Origin: Biscogniauxia marginata
Lineage: Eukaryota > Ascomycota > Sordariomycetes > Xylariales > Xylariaceae
Direction: 5' to 3'
Length of the DNA stretch: 64,000 nt
NCBI GenBank assembly: GCA_022695795.1
Contig: MU404119.1
Coordinates: 124,001 to 188,000, forward strand
Within the stretch, counting starts at the first letter, position 1. Every line of letters begins with the position of its first letter. The notes beneath the pieces were generated by a model. The model did not search any database. It saw only the letters and a list, made by a program, of their open reading frames with translations, and was not told the origin of the DNA. A program made the translations under genes and the position numbers. Positions 12,223 through 24,300 of this stretch are shown here, piece after piece.

Positions 12223-13734
12223 ATTGCGGGAATGTAGTTGGTAATGATGCGTGAAATATGACGTTAAGTAAGAGGATAATGTATAAAAAAGAACAAGAGT
12301 AATAAGCTTAGTATGATTTTATTAACAATTAGAGTCGCTCTAAGTTTTTATTTTTATTTTTATTTTTATTTTTATATCTTTTCCCCAACTATCGCGACAT
12401 GACTATAAATAGAACACCGGATCCACGTTATCATATTATACTTTTGTCAGGGTGTCAAAATGTATATCACCGAGGCTTACAGTGTGAAGATACAAGGTAG
12501 CTACTTGTGAGCTAATAAAACAAAGAGGTGTTCGGTATGTAAAAGGTATGACCCCTAGGTAGATGTAGTTATAATTGGATCCTCACGCAACAACTACGTT
12601 ATTACCTTGGCCCATATCGAGTGTATCGTGACAACTTCTGTAGGTAAGGTGTGTGCCGTACGCCTAACATCAAACCCTAGTCACTCAACGATAGCTACCG
12701 TAGGAGTGAAAGAAGAAGGATTGTAGGATTTGAAAATCAGTGTAAATCGCGTTTATCATTCATGACAATTCCTACTGGCTTCCGTCCAAGTCCTACAGTA
12801 AACCCTCGTTTGTAGTATTGTTTGCGATATCCCTTGCCAAAGACATGTAAAAATCAGAAGTTAACATTTCTATATTTTCTTCTTCGGTCCCCATTACTTT
12901 TCGTTTTCCTCTCCAAAGCTGACAGGCTGACGATGCTCAATAATAATATCGGGATGCCTGTCAGAACTTTATTGAAATGCTTATCCATTCCTCACAACTT
13001 CAAAGTTGTTCGCTGTTCCGAATGAGCATAACTCCTGTTTAACTTGGTATTCCTAGCCACGGCGATTATGACAGCATAGCCGCAATTCAACTACCTTCTA
13101 TTACAACAGCGGGACGGTAGACGATGTAGAAAGCAGAATTAATGGATATACACAATTAGTAGTAAGTAATGTTAAAATTTCCGTATATAGAAAGAAAAAT
13201 ATATCCTTAGTATGACAATAGTTTGATTGATTTTAAATATACCTAGCTGTTTCCCTGTAGGGAATCTATTTTCATCTAATCCACTATAGCCATGTAGTGC
13301 CTATTTATATAGATAGGATTAAATTTGTAATAAGCGAGTTTACTTGTAAGAGGCGAGTGGCGAATTTTCAGACTGATATTATGTGACAAAAGCGAACGCT
13401 AATTGCCCTTCTGGCAATTAGCCCTTATATAGTCTGCGATATGTTATTTAATACTCATCATTGCTATATTTAAGGATCACATACTGCCTTAATAGGTGAC
13501 GTTCTTCATGTTACATAACACCTATAGAAGAAACATACCACTGCCATCCTCTAACGGCCTTGATATAAGCTACTAATTACGCAGTTGAATAATTGTCTAA
13601 GCGCTGTACGGACTATATAGGCACCTATTGCCGTGCCGAAAGGTTCAACGTGTATTATCATAAAATGTTAGGGCTCGGAACGAGCCTGTATAGACGTCCT
13701 ATGCAAAGCATTGGTTTTCATTAACCTAAGGCTT
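12223..13734. other. AT-rich intergenic tract
   Basis: No gene recognised. It contains a TTTTTA repeat at about 12340-12375 and a hairpin at 13398-13422 (10-bp stems around CTTCT). The low GC and absence of open frames resemble DNA degraded by repeat-induced point mutation; this is an inference. Confidence 0.5.
13398..13422. repeat. Perfect 10-bp inverted repeat
   Basis: GCTAATTGCC and its exact complement flank a five-base loop. No larger element was delimited around it. Confidence 0.5.
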
Positions 13735-14937
13735 TCAAACATCAATTTCATTGTATTCAGTCCACTCTTTCCCCTGCCAGAATTTCTGTCCACCCCTGAA
13801 AGAGTGCTCGATCTTCTCTTTTGCGATTTCTTCCATCCTCGCCTCGAAGTCTGCGATGCTGCTTTTCGTAATACCTTCTTCAGCAACTGTCCGCGCTAGA
13901 TCTGCTACATTGCGAATGGCTGTATCGCCGCCGGAACCACCCATGGGACTCATCGAGTGTGCTGCGTCACCGATGAGCGTGACTCGCCCGGTCTGGCCAG
14001 CCGAGCGAACTTCTATGTCCGGCTTGCTCGATAAGACTAGCGCGCAAGCAGATATATCGTGCGCAGCTGAATCAAGCAAAAACTTCAGAGCAGGGTGCCA
14101 AGTCTCAGTTACTCCCTCCAGAAACAGCCTTTTCTCCTCTACTGTCTTTGGCAAGAGTTCCGAGTATTGGAAGGGTGCTGTACAGACAACCCAGTACACG
14201 TAGTCGGGAAAATCTGGCAACCTAGCTTTCGACTCTTGCCGCACGCTTTTCGACCACGTCATTGGCTCGACGATAGCCTGGACATTAGTCTCCCGATCCA
14301 GGCACATACACCAACTTAGTAGATCTTGCGGTATGCTTTTCTTCAGGCTTTCCGTCAATGAGGTTCGACCCCACATGATCCAGCGCTCCAGATCAAGCAG
14401 CTTACGATCTGGCTGGAGCTGTTTACGCACTCGGCTTTTGATGCCATCGGCACCAACAAGTAGCTGTCCGCGCGCCAACGAGCCATCAGTAAACTTGACC
14501 TGAACTCGCTCGTCGGCAATCTCGTAGGACTCGAACTCCTTCTCGTACTCGATAGCATCCTCGATGTCCAGAGCAGTTAGCATGCGGATCCACGTCCTGT
14601 CCACGGGCATCGTGTCCCGATCCACCGGCGCCGGCTTGGCAAAGTCGAGCTCCTTGGCATCTACATATCGCGGCTCGAAAAGATATCTCTCAGCCGCCGT
14701 GCGTTTGAGCAGGCCTTGGAGCTGGGGAGAGAGGACGCTGTTGAGGGCCGCCTGGCCATCTTTCGAGATGCGAAATCGATGGCCTTGCGAGCTGTGGGAG
14801 CGAGGATAGCGCTCAAAGAGGCGGAACGGAATTGACCGGAGACGGAGGCCCTGCGCTAGCGCAAGACCGGCAACTCCGGCCCCGATGATTAGGATCGGCG
14901 GATCGGCGGCAGTGCTTTTTGTCATGGCTCCGAACAA
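13735..14937 (-). CDS. FAD-dependent monooxygenase (aromatic hydroxylase family)
   Basis: Single exon, 400 residues; a second ATG at codon 5 is an alternative start. The order of motifs is that of class A flavoprotein monooxygenases. A Rossmann GxGxxG occurs at residues 19-24 (IIGAGVAGLALAQGL). A central DG motif, LLVGADGIKSRVRKQL, contacts FAD and NADPH. A GD motif, TLIGDAAHSMSPMGGSGGDTA, starts near residue 323. The family uses NAD(P)H and O2 to hydroxylate or epoxidise small aromatic or polyketide-type substrates; the substrate here cannot be told. There is no signal peptide. The gene stands alone between AT-rich tracts with no other biosynthetic gene recognised nearby, so nothing ties it to a gene cluster. 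Confidence 0.9.
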   Translation of the reverse strand: MFGAMTKSTAADPPILIIGAGVAGLALAQGLRLRSIPFRLFERYPRSHSSQGHRFRISKDGQAALNSVLSPQLQGLLKRTAAERYLFEPRYVDAKELDFAKPAPVDRDTMPVDRTWIRMLTALDIEDAIEYEKEFESYEIADERVQVKFTDGSLARGQLLVGADGIKSRVRKQLQPDRKLLDLERWIMWGRTSLTESLKKSIPQDLLSWCMCLDRETNVQAIVEPMTWSKSVRQESKARLPDFPDYVYWVVCTAPFQYSELLPKTVEEKRLFLEGVTETWHPALKFLLDSAAHDISACALVLSSKPDIEVRSAGQTGRVTLIGDAAHSMSPMGGSGGDTAIRNVADLARTVAEEGITKSSIADFEARMEEIAKEKIEHSFRGGQKFWQGKEWTEYNEIDV

Positions 14938-17666
14938 TTATCTCGCCGAATTACGAAGGAAGGTGGGAGAGTCAGAGGCTGTCGTTGTCACTTTGGCTCA
15001 TGTTGAAGGTACCCCTAAAATTTCAGGTACATATCACGTTAAATTATGCAAAGTTATCACAGGGATTGACGTCTCGAATGGGTGCTGACGGAATGTATAA
15101 GTGAGGCACTGAAAACACGTGCCGCACTAACTAGATCTTGTGTAGCTTGCCATACAAATTAGCGATTGAGATACCTAATGTCTCACAAAAGGGGCTTCTC
15201 TCTCCTTATGCAAGAACACCTACCTAGGTAATATAGACTGTTCTAGGACATGGCATTTATATTCGATCTTGATTATCTTTTCCTTTGCAGAATTGGCTTA
15301 ATATAACCACAATGAGCTTGAATCAAAACGTATTTTATGTCGTTAAATTATTCTCCTTTTTTCTTCACATGTCCTGAATAGGTTTGTTACAACCGGAAGA
15401 TGGTCGGCTCCAGCAGGTACGTACGGCTATAGATAGGTTCACGTCGCAGATGGCTGCGTATACTTTCTGGGCTATTATTGACTGAGTTTAGATCGGGAAA
15501 CCGAATGGGTTGAATCGAATCCTATGGGGCAACTGAAGTCAAGCCAGCTCCCCATTTGGGTTGGGGGCTAAAAATTCCAGTTGCCCAGCGATGCTGACCC
15601 CGAGTCTAGACTATATAAGGAGCGGCGTGACTGCGGATGTAACCTAATTATGACGACGCGGCTGCTCACTGATAGTCTAACCTATAAGCTTTGATTTCAG
15701 TTCAAAAGTGAGAATAGGCAAGTGGATATTTTACATGTGCCGTACTCCGTGAGGTGGTGTAGAGGGAAGAGTGCTCGTCTACCAGCAGACATAGGAATAG
15801 TAAGGTGGTCGATTTCTTATATCTAATATAATATGGAAAGCTATGGCTGAAAGGGATTATTTGATAATTATAAACAATTTCAAATCATACTATGCAATTT
15901 GTTCTTGTTATTTTCATTTGTGGGATACAATGGTCGCAACAGTGTATCCACCGCCAGCTTCAGGCAGGAAACGGGCGGACCAAGTCGAGGTGTTTGACCT
16001 TTTCAACCTGATCCTTGTAGGCACTTGTCATGCTATCTACATATCGCGGGAGCTAGTGATTAGTGGATGTCTCACAGAAGACGATGCTTTCGGGCCCTTC
16101 TAAGGACTCTGATACCAGAGCGAGCCGTTGAAGATCCGGTGGACGTACGGATACGGAGTAACGGTATGGCTTATAAGAGCTACAGGGATTGCCCCCAAGA
16201 GGAAGGAACTAGTCTACTTAACTTCTTTTAACGTGGCTGATGATCTTAAAATGGTGATTAAACGTATTCCAAATTTTGTGTCTGACCAAGATATGTCCCA
16301 GCCGTATCCGATTCAGCAAGGAGACTATATAGCTCCCTAGCAGACTCTACAATATCGGAATATAAGTAGTGATGTTGGATTTGTAGATAGGTCTTGATAG
16401 TCGATGCATCCAAAAGGATTTCAAAGCTGTCATGGATATTCTCTATCTCCTTCTCATTCAAATTAGACCAAGCACAACAACTCAACGGCTCCCATTGCTA
16501 CGGAGTGCCTCGCACTTTCCTTGCCTTAAAGTTCAGTCTCGAGAACACCGGAGAGACTGGATGTGATAGAAAAATCTACACTGTACAGTCCACTTAACTT
16601 ACATGGTCTTGTCAATCTCGTTTTGATATTGTTTGGACTGGTTTTATTCCCCTTCATTGTAAATGACGATGTTGATGATTATGTTTAACGCGAGGGTCAT
16701 CCCCTGATAGGATAAGTCACACCTTCTACAGCTACTACATCGTAAGGTTTCAAAGAATGCTATTTCTGATTCCTCAAACCTCTAGCCCTGGTGGCTTTAA
16801 TGCCACATATAAATCATTTAATATAGGTAGAAATTCCAATACAAGTAGAGATAAAGGGAACAGGCAAAGACTTGAAAACACCACTAATATCTCGTTACAA
16901 TTAACTATATTTTAGAAATAGTACCATGTTTTCTTTCTTGTAAGTTGTTTATATCATTCCTTTGGATAATTTGTTGTTCCTTGTAGACAAGTCATGGTTC
17001 GCAACACACTAAACCGTCACATAAATCAACTAGTCTTTTTTTCTTTCCCTTTGAATATCCAGTTAGATATTGACTTCTGCTGATAGGGGATGTTTTATTG
17101 CTCAGGAGCCTATGAAATTGCAATTTCCTTTCAAAGACCACCAACCCTTGACTACTAAAGCGTACCATAACTCACAGACTTGTGCTACACAACAAGAAGT
17201 TACGTTAACTATCGCGGTATCATGCACAATGGGAATTTTTATGACATTGAGGAACCATCGTGCTACATAGTTTTTTTTCTTTCTAGTCACAAGAAGGCTT
17301 ACTTATTGTTGACACGGAAGCTAGGATCCTGCTCCGTGACCTTTTGTTTTGGAGGCATATCACGATCTCGGCAGGCTAGTGAGCCCAGAACAATGACTGT
17401 AGAAGATTCCGGCACGCCATCATCGTCCGGACGAAGGAGACAGGCATAACTAAGAGCCAGTAGAAGGGATCTATCGTCAAGAGATACGGGATCACTCACG
17501 GTAACCATACCAGGTGACCAGAAAAGTATTTAGTCAAGTGATAAATCCTCAATATTTTCTTCTTTGCCTTTATGCAACCTTCTGTCCCCAACACCACTCC
17601 CCCAACACCTCTTCCTTTTTTTCAAGTCAGCCACACACCCCTTGTGCCTAAGAGCAAAAAGCAAAT
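14938..17666. other. AT-rich tract with decayed open frames
   Basis: No intact gene is seen. Plus-strand frames at 15843-16103 and 16128-16340 and a minus-strand frame at 16258-16485 look protein-like but are short and unrecognised; they may be relics. A TATATAAGGAG motif lies near 15613. A 9-bp inverted repeat GGGCAACTG/CAGTTGCCC lies around 15525-15590. Together they suggest an old retroelement or degraded gene, which I could not define. Confidence 0.4.
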
Positions 17667-18782
17667 ATGGACCAACCTGTAACCACTGGATCCCAGCCCG
17701 AGCTGCAATCCCAGACCCGGGACCTCTCCAACAACATGGATCTAATTAACTCTCTGAAGTTTGGAGTCGAGATCGAGACCATTGTCACTGGAGTTCAGAG
17801 CACACAGAACATAAGCACGGACGAATTCTACGACTCCGGCCTGGACCAGGTTTTGTGGCGGAGCACTGCCGACAAAGTGGCAAACTCCTTGAGACGTGTC
17901 GGTATTAACTGCCATGTCACCCTGGCAGACGATAAGCGCCTGGAACAATACACGGAGTGGTGTATCATTGAGGAGGCTTCGATCACGGACGACACTAACC
18001 GTAACCGATGTAAGTTTATAATTATTCGAGCCCTTTCCCCTATTACAGGAAAAAAAAGGGGGGGGGCGCAGGGTCAGAAGAGAGTGGCTACAACTACATG
18101 TGCTCTCTTTTCTTGAGCGGACTAGACTCACTAACCCATTGCAGACGGGATCGAGGTAGTCTCCCCAGTCCTGAAGTACAGCGAACGCCACATCTGGGCT
18201 CTCGAGCTGGAGAAGGTATTCACGCAGCTCCGCGCCCACGACGCCGACGCCTCGCACGTCAGCTGCAGCACGCACGTCCATATCTCGATGAAGGACTCGA
18301 CCTGGACCCTCGAGAACCTCAAGAAGCTCGCAAGCGCCATTGTATACTTCGACGCGCACCTGAGCTACCTAGCCGGCAAGGTCGGGCGGGCCGACAATCA
18401 CTGGGCGGTGCCGAACCGGGACAACGCGGCGCTCAGAAGCCTATCCACCGCCGAAACCCTGCGCATGATAGACGAGGCGCAGACGACGTTCGACCTACTC
18501 CAGCTCATGGCGCCCTCGGCCAGCGGGTGCCGGGAGTACCAGTGGGGCATGTGGCACGTCACCGGCCTCAGCCCGTACGGCGTGGCCCCCGACGACATCG
18601 ACGACGGACTGAGAGGGCAAATCGCGCGGGGGGCGGCGCCCATTGTCTGCGAGGATGTGAGGAAGACCGGCACCGTCGAGTGTCGCCTGCCTCCCGGCTC
18701 CTCGACCTCCGAGGAGGCCATGATGTGGGTCGACTTCGTGGCGCTCTTCGTGCTCGCTGCGGTTGGGAGGAATGCACCCTAG
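17667..18782 (+). CDS. Amidoligase-like protein, ends at an in-frame TAG
   Basis: Two exons, 17667-18009 and 18145-18782, joined across a 135-bp GT-AG intron (CTAAC branch near 18131) as NR|YGIEVVSPVLKY. Motifs match the Amidoligase_2 family of ATP-grasp-like COOH-NH2 ligases: FGVEIETIV near residue 32, EWCIIEEASI, GIEVVSP, CSTHVHIS and VECRLPPGSSTSEEAMMWVDFVALFVLAAV, the equivalent of the family's IEFR segment. The family forms amide bonds between carboxylates and amines; the fungal substrates are unknown to me. The frame stops at TAG 18780, but 44 further codons in the same frame (18783-18914) still look coding and end at TAG 18915. The C-terminus may therefore be newly truncated, read through, or mis-sequenced. 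Confidence 0.8.
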
Positions 18783-18917
18783 GATGGTGCGACTGCCGAT
18801 GCGACGCTGCCCGGCGACGCCCTCGCCAAGTTCGTCGTCTGTGACGGCGGCGGCCGGGCAACTAGGATGACTATTCAGCAGCTGGGGAGGCTTTATCGTT
18901 TTCTGGCTTTTCCCTAG
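18783..18917 (+). other. In-frame coding-like extension after the amidoligase stop
   Basis: Forty-four sense codons follow the TAG at 18780 without another stop. They read DGATADATLPGDALAKFVV and onward and share the GC-rich third positions of the gene. They end at a TAG (18915-18917). Confidence 0.45.
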
Positions 18918-19123
18918 GGCTTGCCGATATGGAAACAGTGGGAGACAGTCTAGTCTAGTCTAGTCTAGACGCTCAGGGGTTCTTTTTTTTTTTTTTCTGT
19001 TTAGGAAGCACGAGATTGGTGCTCGACAAGCTGCTTCAATCGCCTCCTATCGTGTTGATGGAACGCTGCCAATGAAGATTCAGCCAGCTCCTCTCTCCTC
19101 TCTCCTCTGTCCTCTCCTCTCTA

Positions 19124-19233
19124 CCCCTTCACCTTTCCCCTTCACCTTTCCCCTTCACCTTTCCCCTTCACCTTTCCCCTTCACCTTTCCCCTTCACCTT
19201 TCCCCTTCACCTTTCCCCTTCACCTTTCCCCGA
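19124..19233 (+). repeat. 13-bp tandem repeat (TTCACCTTTCCCC)
   Basis: About eight near-perfect copies run directly into the assembly gap. A partial copy (TTTCCCCGA) follows the gap, so the true copy number is unknown. Confidence 0.95.
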
Positions 19234-19331
19234 NNNNNNNNNNNNNNNNNNNNNNNNNNNNNNNNNNNNNNNNNNNNNNNNNNNNNNNNNNNNNNNNNNN
19301 NNNNNNNNNNNNNNNNNNNNNNNNNNNNNNN
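19234..19331. other. Assembly gap, 98 N
   Basis: A run of N between copies of the 13-bp repeat. The short read-like span suggests the repeat collapsed during assembly. Confidence 0.99.
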
Positions 19332-19809
19332 TTTCCCCGATGCGACAAACACAAACCTTTTTCTCCCCTAGACAATACCCTAGAGTGTAGAGAAGACGAA
19401 TAGACTGGGATTTTCCGAGCTTTGTGTGAACAATCGCGAAAAGAGCCAATTACCAAATCGGTATTAACAACAAAATAACGAGGTAAGGTGGGTTTCTGCG
19501 TTGATGCTTATAATTAAAGTATAACTGCGCTGCCCAACCCGGCCTCTAACCAACGTTTTGGCTTACTATCGATCTATCAGTTCTTGCATGCCTGAGCTCC
19601 TTGACCAAGATGGAATGCATCTGAGGACTGATATCTACCTAGTAGAGAAACAACTGGAATGCTATACCAGTTTCCAAGAGCTTCAATCCACATCCTCCCC
19701 CTTCTCTTATATCAACCCTCTATGCTTTCAACTATGATCGGCAAGAACCGATTTACACAGAAGCCATCTCATAATAATATTATCTTATTCTACCTCTTAC
19801 CCTAGGTAC

Positions 19810-20558
19810 CTACTCCCCGCCCGCCCCCTCCTTCCCCGCGTCCTCGACCATCCTATCCACGATCTTCTTATGGATGCTCGTCCAATTCCCCTCGACCTGG
19901 CCCTTCACGATACCCAACAAGAGCCTCGAACAGCTGATCTTTACATCCTCCACCAATTCCAGCCCATCATCCCCTCCCCTCTCCCTCACCGTCCACACCG
20001 TCTCCATAACGACCCCCATCGGGCTCCTGAGCCTCACCCACAAGCCGTCGGCGAAGTCGACAAACTCCTCCCTGCTGACCACGGTGCTGCTCCACACCGG
20101 GTTCGGCACGTGGTCGACGACCTCGTAGACTGTCACGCCGCCCGTCGGCGTCAGGTCCGCGGGCAGCTGGTACGTCTCGCGCGCCGCCGCGACCGGGTCC
20201 GTCTTGTCCTTGTCCTTGTCCTTGTCCCCGTCCTGCTGCGGCGACTCTTGCGGCAGCGTCCTGTGCGACGTGTAGTGCGGGTCGCAGTGCAGGAAAAACT
20301 CGTGGTCCTGCAGCCGCGCGACGGCGGCCCCCTTGCGGACGGGCGCGGGGATCGGCGTCGCGTGCGTGATTGTGGTGGTTCCCGAGAGGACTGGGAATCG
20401 TTTTTTGTTAATTAGTACGTTTACTCTAATATTTAGTACCTATATCGATATACATGTATCTCTATGAGGAGACACGAATACAACGAGACTCCGCCTACTC
20501 CCGTTGAGTACCGGCTAAAGGAGGAGGAGCGCAGCTATGCTTTGAACTTACACGACAT
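19810..20558 (-). CDS. DUF7053-like protein
   Basis: Two exons, 20552-20558 (only 7 nt: ATG TCG T) and 19810-20390, joined across a 161-bp GT-AG intron to give 195 residues starting MSFLSGTTTITHATPIP. The micro-exon is chosen because it restores an ATG in frame with a good GTAAGT donor and a CTAAT branch/CAG acceptor. The segments LQDHEFFLHCDPHY, VYEVVDHVPNPVWSSTVVSREEFVDF, RLRSPMGVVMETVWTV and LELVEDVKISCSRLLLGIVKGQ match, from memory, a fungal family named DUF7053 with a START/polyketide-cyclase-like look. Function is unknown. A short KDKDKDKDK run comes from a coding hexamer repeat (about 20201-20226). There is no signal peptide. Confidence 0.7.
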
Positions 20559-21341
20559 TCTTCTAATATTGATCAAGATATCTATCTCTCACACCCTAGT
20601 TACTTCTGATAATGTTCGTAGAGGATTTCCGTGATCGTAGATTTGCAGTCCTTGGATTTTTGTTTTTCTCTTTATTTGAGAGTGTGAATTGAGCTGAATT
20701 GAAACAAGTAGGTAGTTTAAGCTGAGTTCCACTACCCCTGATTACTTAGTATGTAGGAGGTAGGTTTGATATGTATATATATGTATGTATTTTTGTAAGT
20801 ACAGTAAGTAGAAGGATACTTGGCTGCATTAACCAGCCAGCTATCCGAAGTGGCAGGACGGAATGCAAGCCACGACCATCTTTGCGCGTACAAGGCTTGA
20901 GAGGGCGAAATGTGGATGGCACGGCCCCCTGTCATGAAACTAAAAGACCCCAGGGGTTAGGCTCTACAGATCTGCTAATGAGACAAGCCAGACTACATAG
21001 GTACTAAGACTCACCGGCATCGTGTGATCCGAGGATTAGTTAAGTATTCAAGTTATAATAAATGAGGCATGGGCGAACGCCCTATTGTTAGCATGTCTAA
21101 TGTAATTAATAACGTGGGACCTGCAAAGTATACAACATGAGTTCACAACGCGTAACAAAGGTTGGGAGCACGCAGGATGGGAATATCATTAATCAATTGA
21201 CGCGTTGCGGCCCTCACTAGGGCCACGTAATGCAGCTATAGTACGTCCCTGTCACTGTTCCCTTGGGGTATCTCAAGTGCGCCCACCAATCGCCCCTATG
21301 CTCATCGCATTCTTTGGTGTATGTACGGCTGTCCTCATCAT
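20559..21341. other. Intergenic between convergent/divergent neighbours
   Basis: No gene recognised. It contains the presumed promoter of the DUF7053-like gene and the 3' end of MED14. Confidence 0.5.
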
Positions 21342-24300
21342 CTAGTCGTCGTCCAAGACCACTACTGCCCCCGACTGCTGTGATCGAGCCTTATTGATTT
21401 TTGGGTTCTGATTCTTGGTAGGGGGTGCAACTTTTGGCTGCATCTGCTTCACAGCTGTGGGCGACTGCATCGCAAGGGATCTAACCGCCTCATCGATCCC
21501 CCTGACTAGCTCTCCGACATGATCTATATCGACCGCAGCGCTATCATTCAGGCCGCGCCATCCTCTATTCTCAGCGTTCCAAACCTTTTGAAGCAGCCTT
21601 CTAAACTCATCATCTGGCTGCTTCGCTGTTCCAGCTTCCTCGCGAAAAATATGCCACTCGACATCAGCTTGACGAGCCCTGAGCCGAACTTGTAATGTCA
21701 ACCGCCGTAGGACATTCCGGCCCGGTAGAACGTAATGGATATTGAACCAGTCCATGTGTGCTGAGAAGATATTGACCTGACCTTTATCATTCATGGCAAG
21801 ACTCTCCCACGCATCTTCTATCGAATCTAGGGCCCGATGAAGCGGCAGCATGCCTGATAGAAAGAACGGCAGATTACGGAAGCGTAATTCCGAGTTGAGG
21901 ATGTTTTGGAAAATGTCTAAAACTCGTAATTGAGGGTTGCCTCGCTCTAGTGAGAGCTTCACATCATCTGGGCGAAGATCTAGGGTTGCCTTCCAGTGGT
22001 GTACCGCTTGCTGCGTGGCCGAGTTGCCACTTGACTTGGGCTGGTCGCTGTAGCGAACAACTACCTTATTGAGCGTGATTTCCTCGCACTGGATGTCCCG
22101 ATCGCTTCGGCGAATGGCATCAACACAATCAACTAATTGCTCGAGAGCTTGTAAGCGATGGATGAGTGTGTCTAGTATGGTGTTTCCGATCGCCGCTTCC
22201 AGGCGAAAAGCGAAAACCCCAAGGCGCTCGTTAAACGCCACGTCGCGTTCGACTCTTCCCCCGAGGAGAGCAAATCTTGATGGGTCAGTAACCTTGATTC
22301 GGGCATCGACCAATGTGTGTAGACGGTGTCCCTCCGACGTCACAGTTGTGTCTTGAGTCGGCATTGCCGCTACCGAAGACCGGTTGTTCATGCCCTTGAA
22401 CACAATCTTAACGTAATCGTATGCCCATGACGGTGCCTTGTTCTTCGATTCAGTGGATCTCCGCTGTGCTAAAATGTCGGCGAGTCTAATATAGACAGCC
22501 GGAATTTTTATATTTGCTGGAAGGGAGTAGTTGACCCCATCCCTTGTTGTGTGCTTCATCTTTCGGTTGTGCAGCGTCCTCAAATCTGTGATATGCGAAA
22601 TCATAGCTGCGGTGAAAACTGTCAAGCTCGAGAAGAATTTGTCTGAAAGGTTTGGTGCGCCAGAGCTAAGCGGAAGTTGAGTAAACGAGGAAACTTGCGG
22701 TTCAGTAGAATGGTTGGTACTATCACGAAGTTAGCCGATATTCAAAGAAGCACTGACATCGTGAACTTACGCTTCAATCAACCACCATCTATCGCCGCTT
22801 AAGCTCAAGCTCACCATAAGATACCAATGCTCAGACCAGCCACGACGCTGAAGCCATATAAGCTGCCCGTGATCTCTGGTGTTCAAAAGGGGCTTAACAT
22901 CTTCCAGCTTGACAGGGCCCTTGCAAACGTTCCAGCCAACGCTCTTACCGCGTCGAATTAGCTCATCCACAGCGTAATGGCATCGGACGCTTTCCAGACA
23001 AGCGAGGCCGTCTTGGATCGGGTCTTTTGAATTCCAGTTCAATCTGAGCTCCCCTTTCACGGTCATACCGGACTGAGGCTTCATCGCGAACATGCCCGTG
23101 ATGGGAGCAACCTTGACGCTCACATAGTAATTGTGACCCAACTGCATTTTAAGTGCTGATTCTGCAGGGTCGTCCCTCGATACGTCGAGAATAAGACCGG
23201 CCTCTCGGTTGACGAACCGGCCCTTCGATTTCAGCCTTTCGTGGATTGTGGCGAGAATATACTCGATGTGTCTCCCGATGACACATCTTAGGAGTTCTTC
23301 TGTCGAGATGTTCGCACCGTCAATTGGTATTTCCACGTCCATTACTTCTTTGCTGTCCCTAAACCATCGTAATGTGAGATAGCTAGAAGAGCTTCGGTCC
23401 GATGGAACAGTGGGTTTCTTGCCGCTGTGAACACCCAAGATGATCCAGCTCTTTGGACCATCCGGGGGGAAGCGATTCGACCAGTACTGGATAGACATGG
23501 CTCGGTTCAGTCTCTCCACCTTCAGCGTATCCACCCACCGGCCTTTGCTCAATTCCACCGCCTGCCGCACATACTCGGTGATCTTGTGAGTCAGGACAAA
23601 TTCGTGCAGGAATTTGTAGCACCCATGCAGGCCATCTTTCTCCAGCACTTCATTGACCTTGCGCTCGAGAAAAATCCGTAGGGAGTCTGACAACTCAGAG
23701 GGTGCTGGTGTGAAAGCAAAACGGAAATCGATGAACCAGAACTGCTTGTCAAAATCTTCATCGGCTATGGTAAGGTCGACTTCGAATTCACCCGGGACTT
23801 TGAAAGTAACGCGTCCCGAATCGATAGTATAATCTTGAAAGTGATGCGGGATGTTCTCGTGCTCCTCGAGGTTCAAACGGATGGACAATAGCGTGTTGAG
23901 GTTCTCGATCCACTGTAGCTGCTCTTTCGGCGTTAGAGGAGACGGCTCGATGTAGTTCAAATCCGGCATCCAAGGTGCATCGCCGGTCGCGAGTACATGG
24001 AGAGCTGTCTTCAGGTCGGGGTTCGGCACACGAGCAAAGGTAAGATCCCGCTTAATATTGATCATGTAGTCGAGCGAGTCGTCGTAGATCTTGCGCTGCA
24101 TGTTAATGTGGTGCATCAAGTCGATCAGCTTGCTGACCGGCTCGGCCTTCCTGCTCCAATTTGCTATGACGAGTGCCTTGACCCATTCCGCGTGTCTCTC
24201 CTGCACGAAATTCAGCAGCTTAATCTTCTTGCTGAGGTTCTCAGCAGACGCATCTTCAAATGCGGAATCGGCATGGGCCGAGTTGCCATTTACAGCGGGT

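Larger units (their letters stand above)
18918..19809. other. Intergenic with tandem repeat and assembly gap
   Basis: Holds a CTAGT repeat near 18951-18970, a T-run, the 13-bp tandem repeat and the N gap (listed separately). No gene is seen. Confidence 0.6.

Noticed and set aside
18098..18861. Long frames of 248 and 97 codons over the amidoligase
   Set aside because: Arg-rich shadow frames in GC-rich coding DNA; the amidoligase frame has family motifs and a consistent intron.
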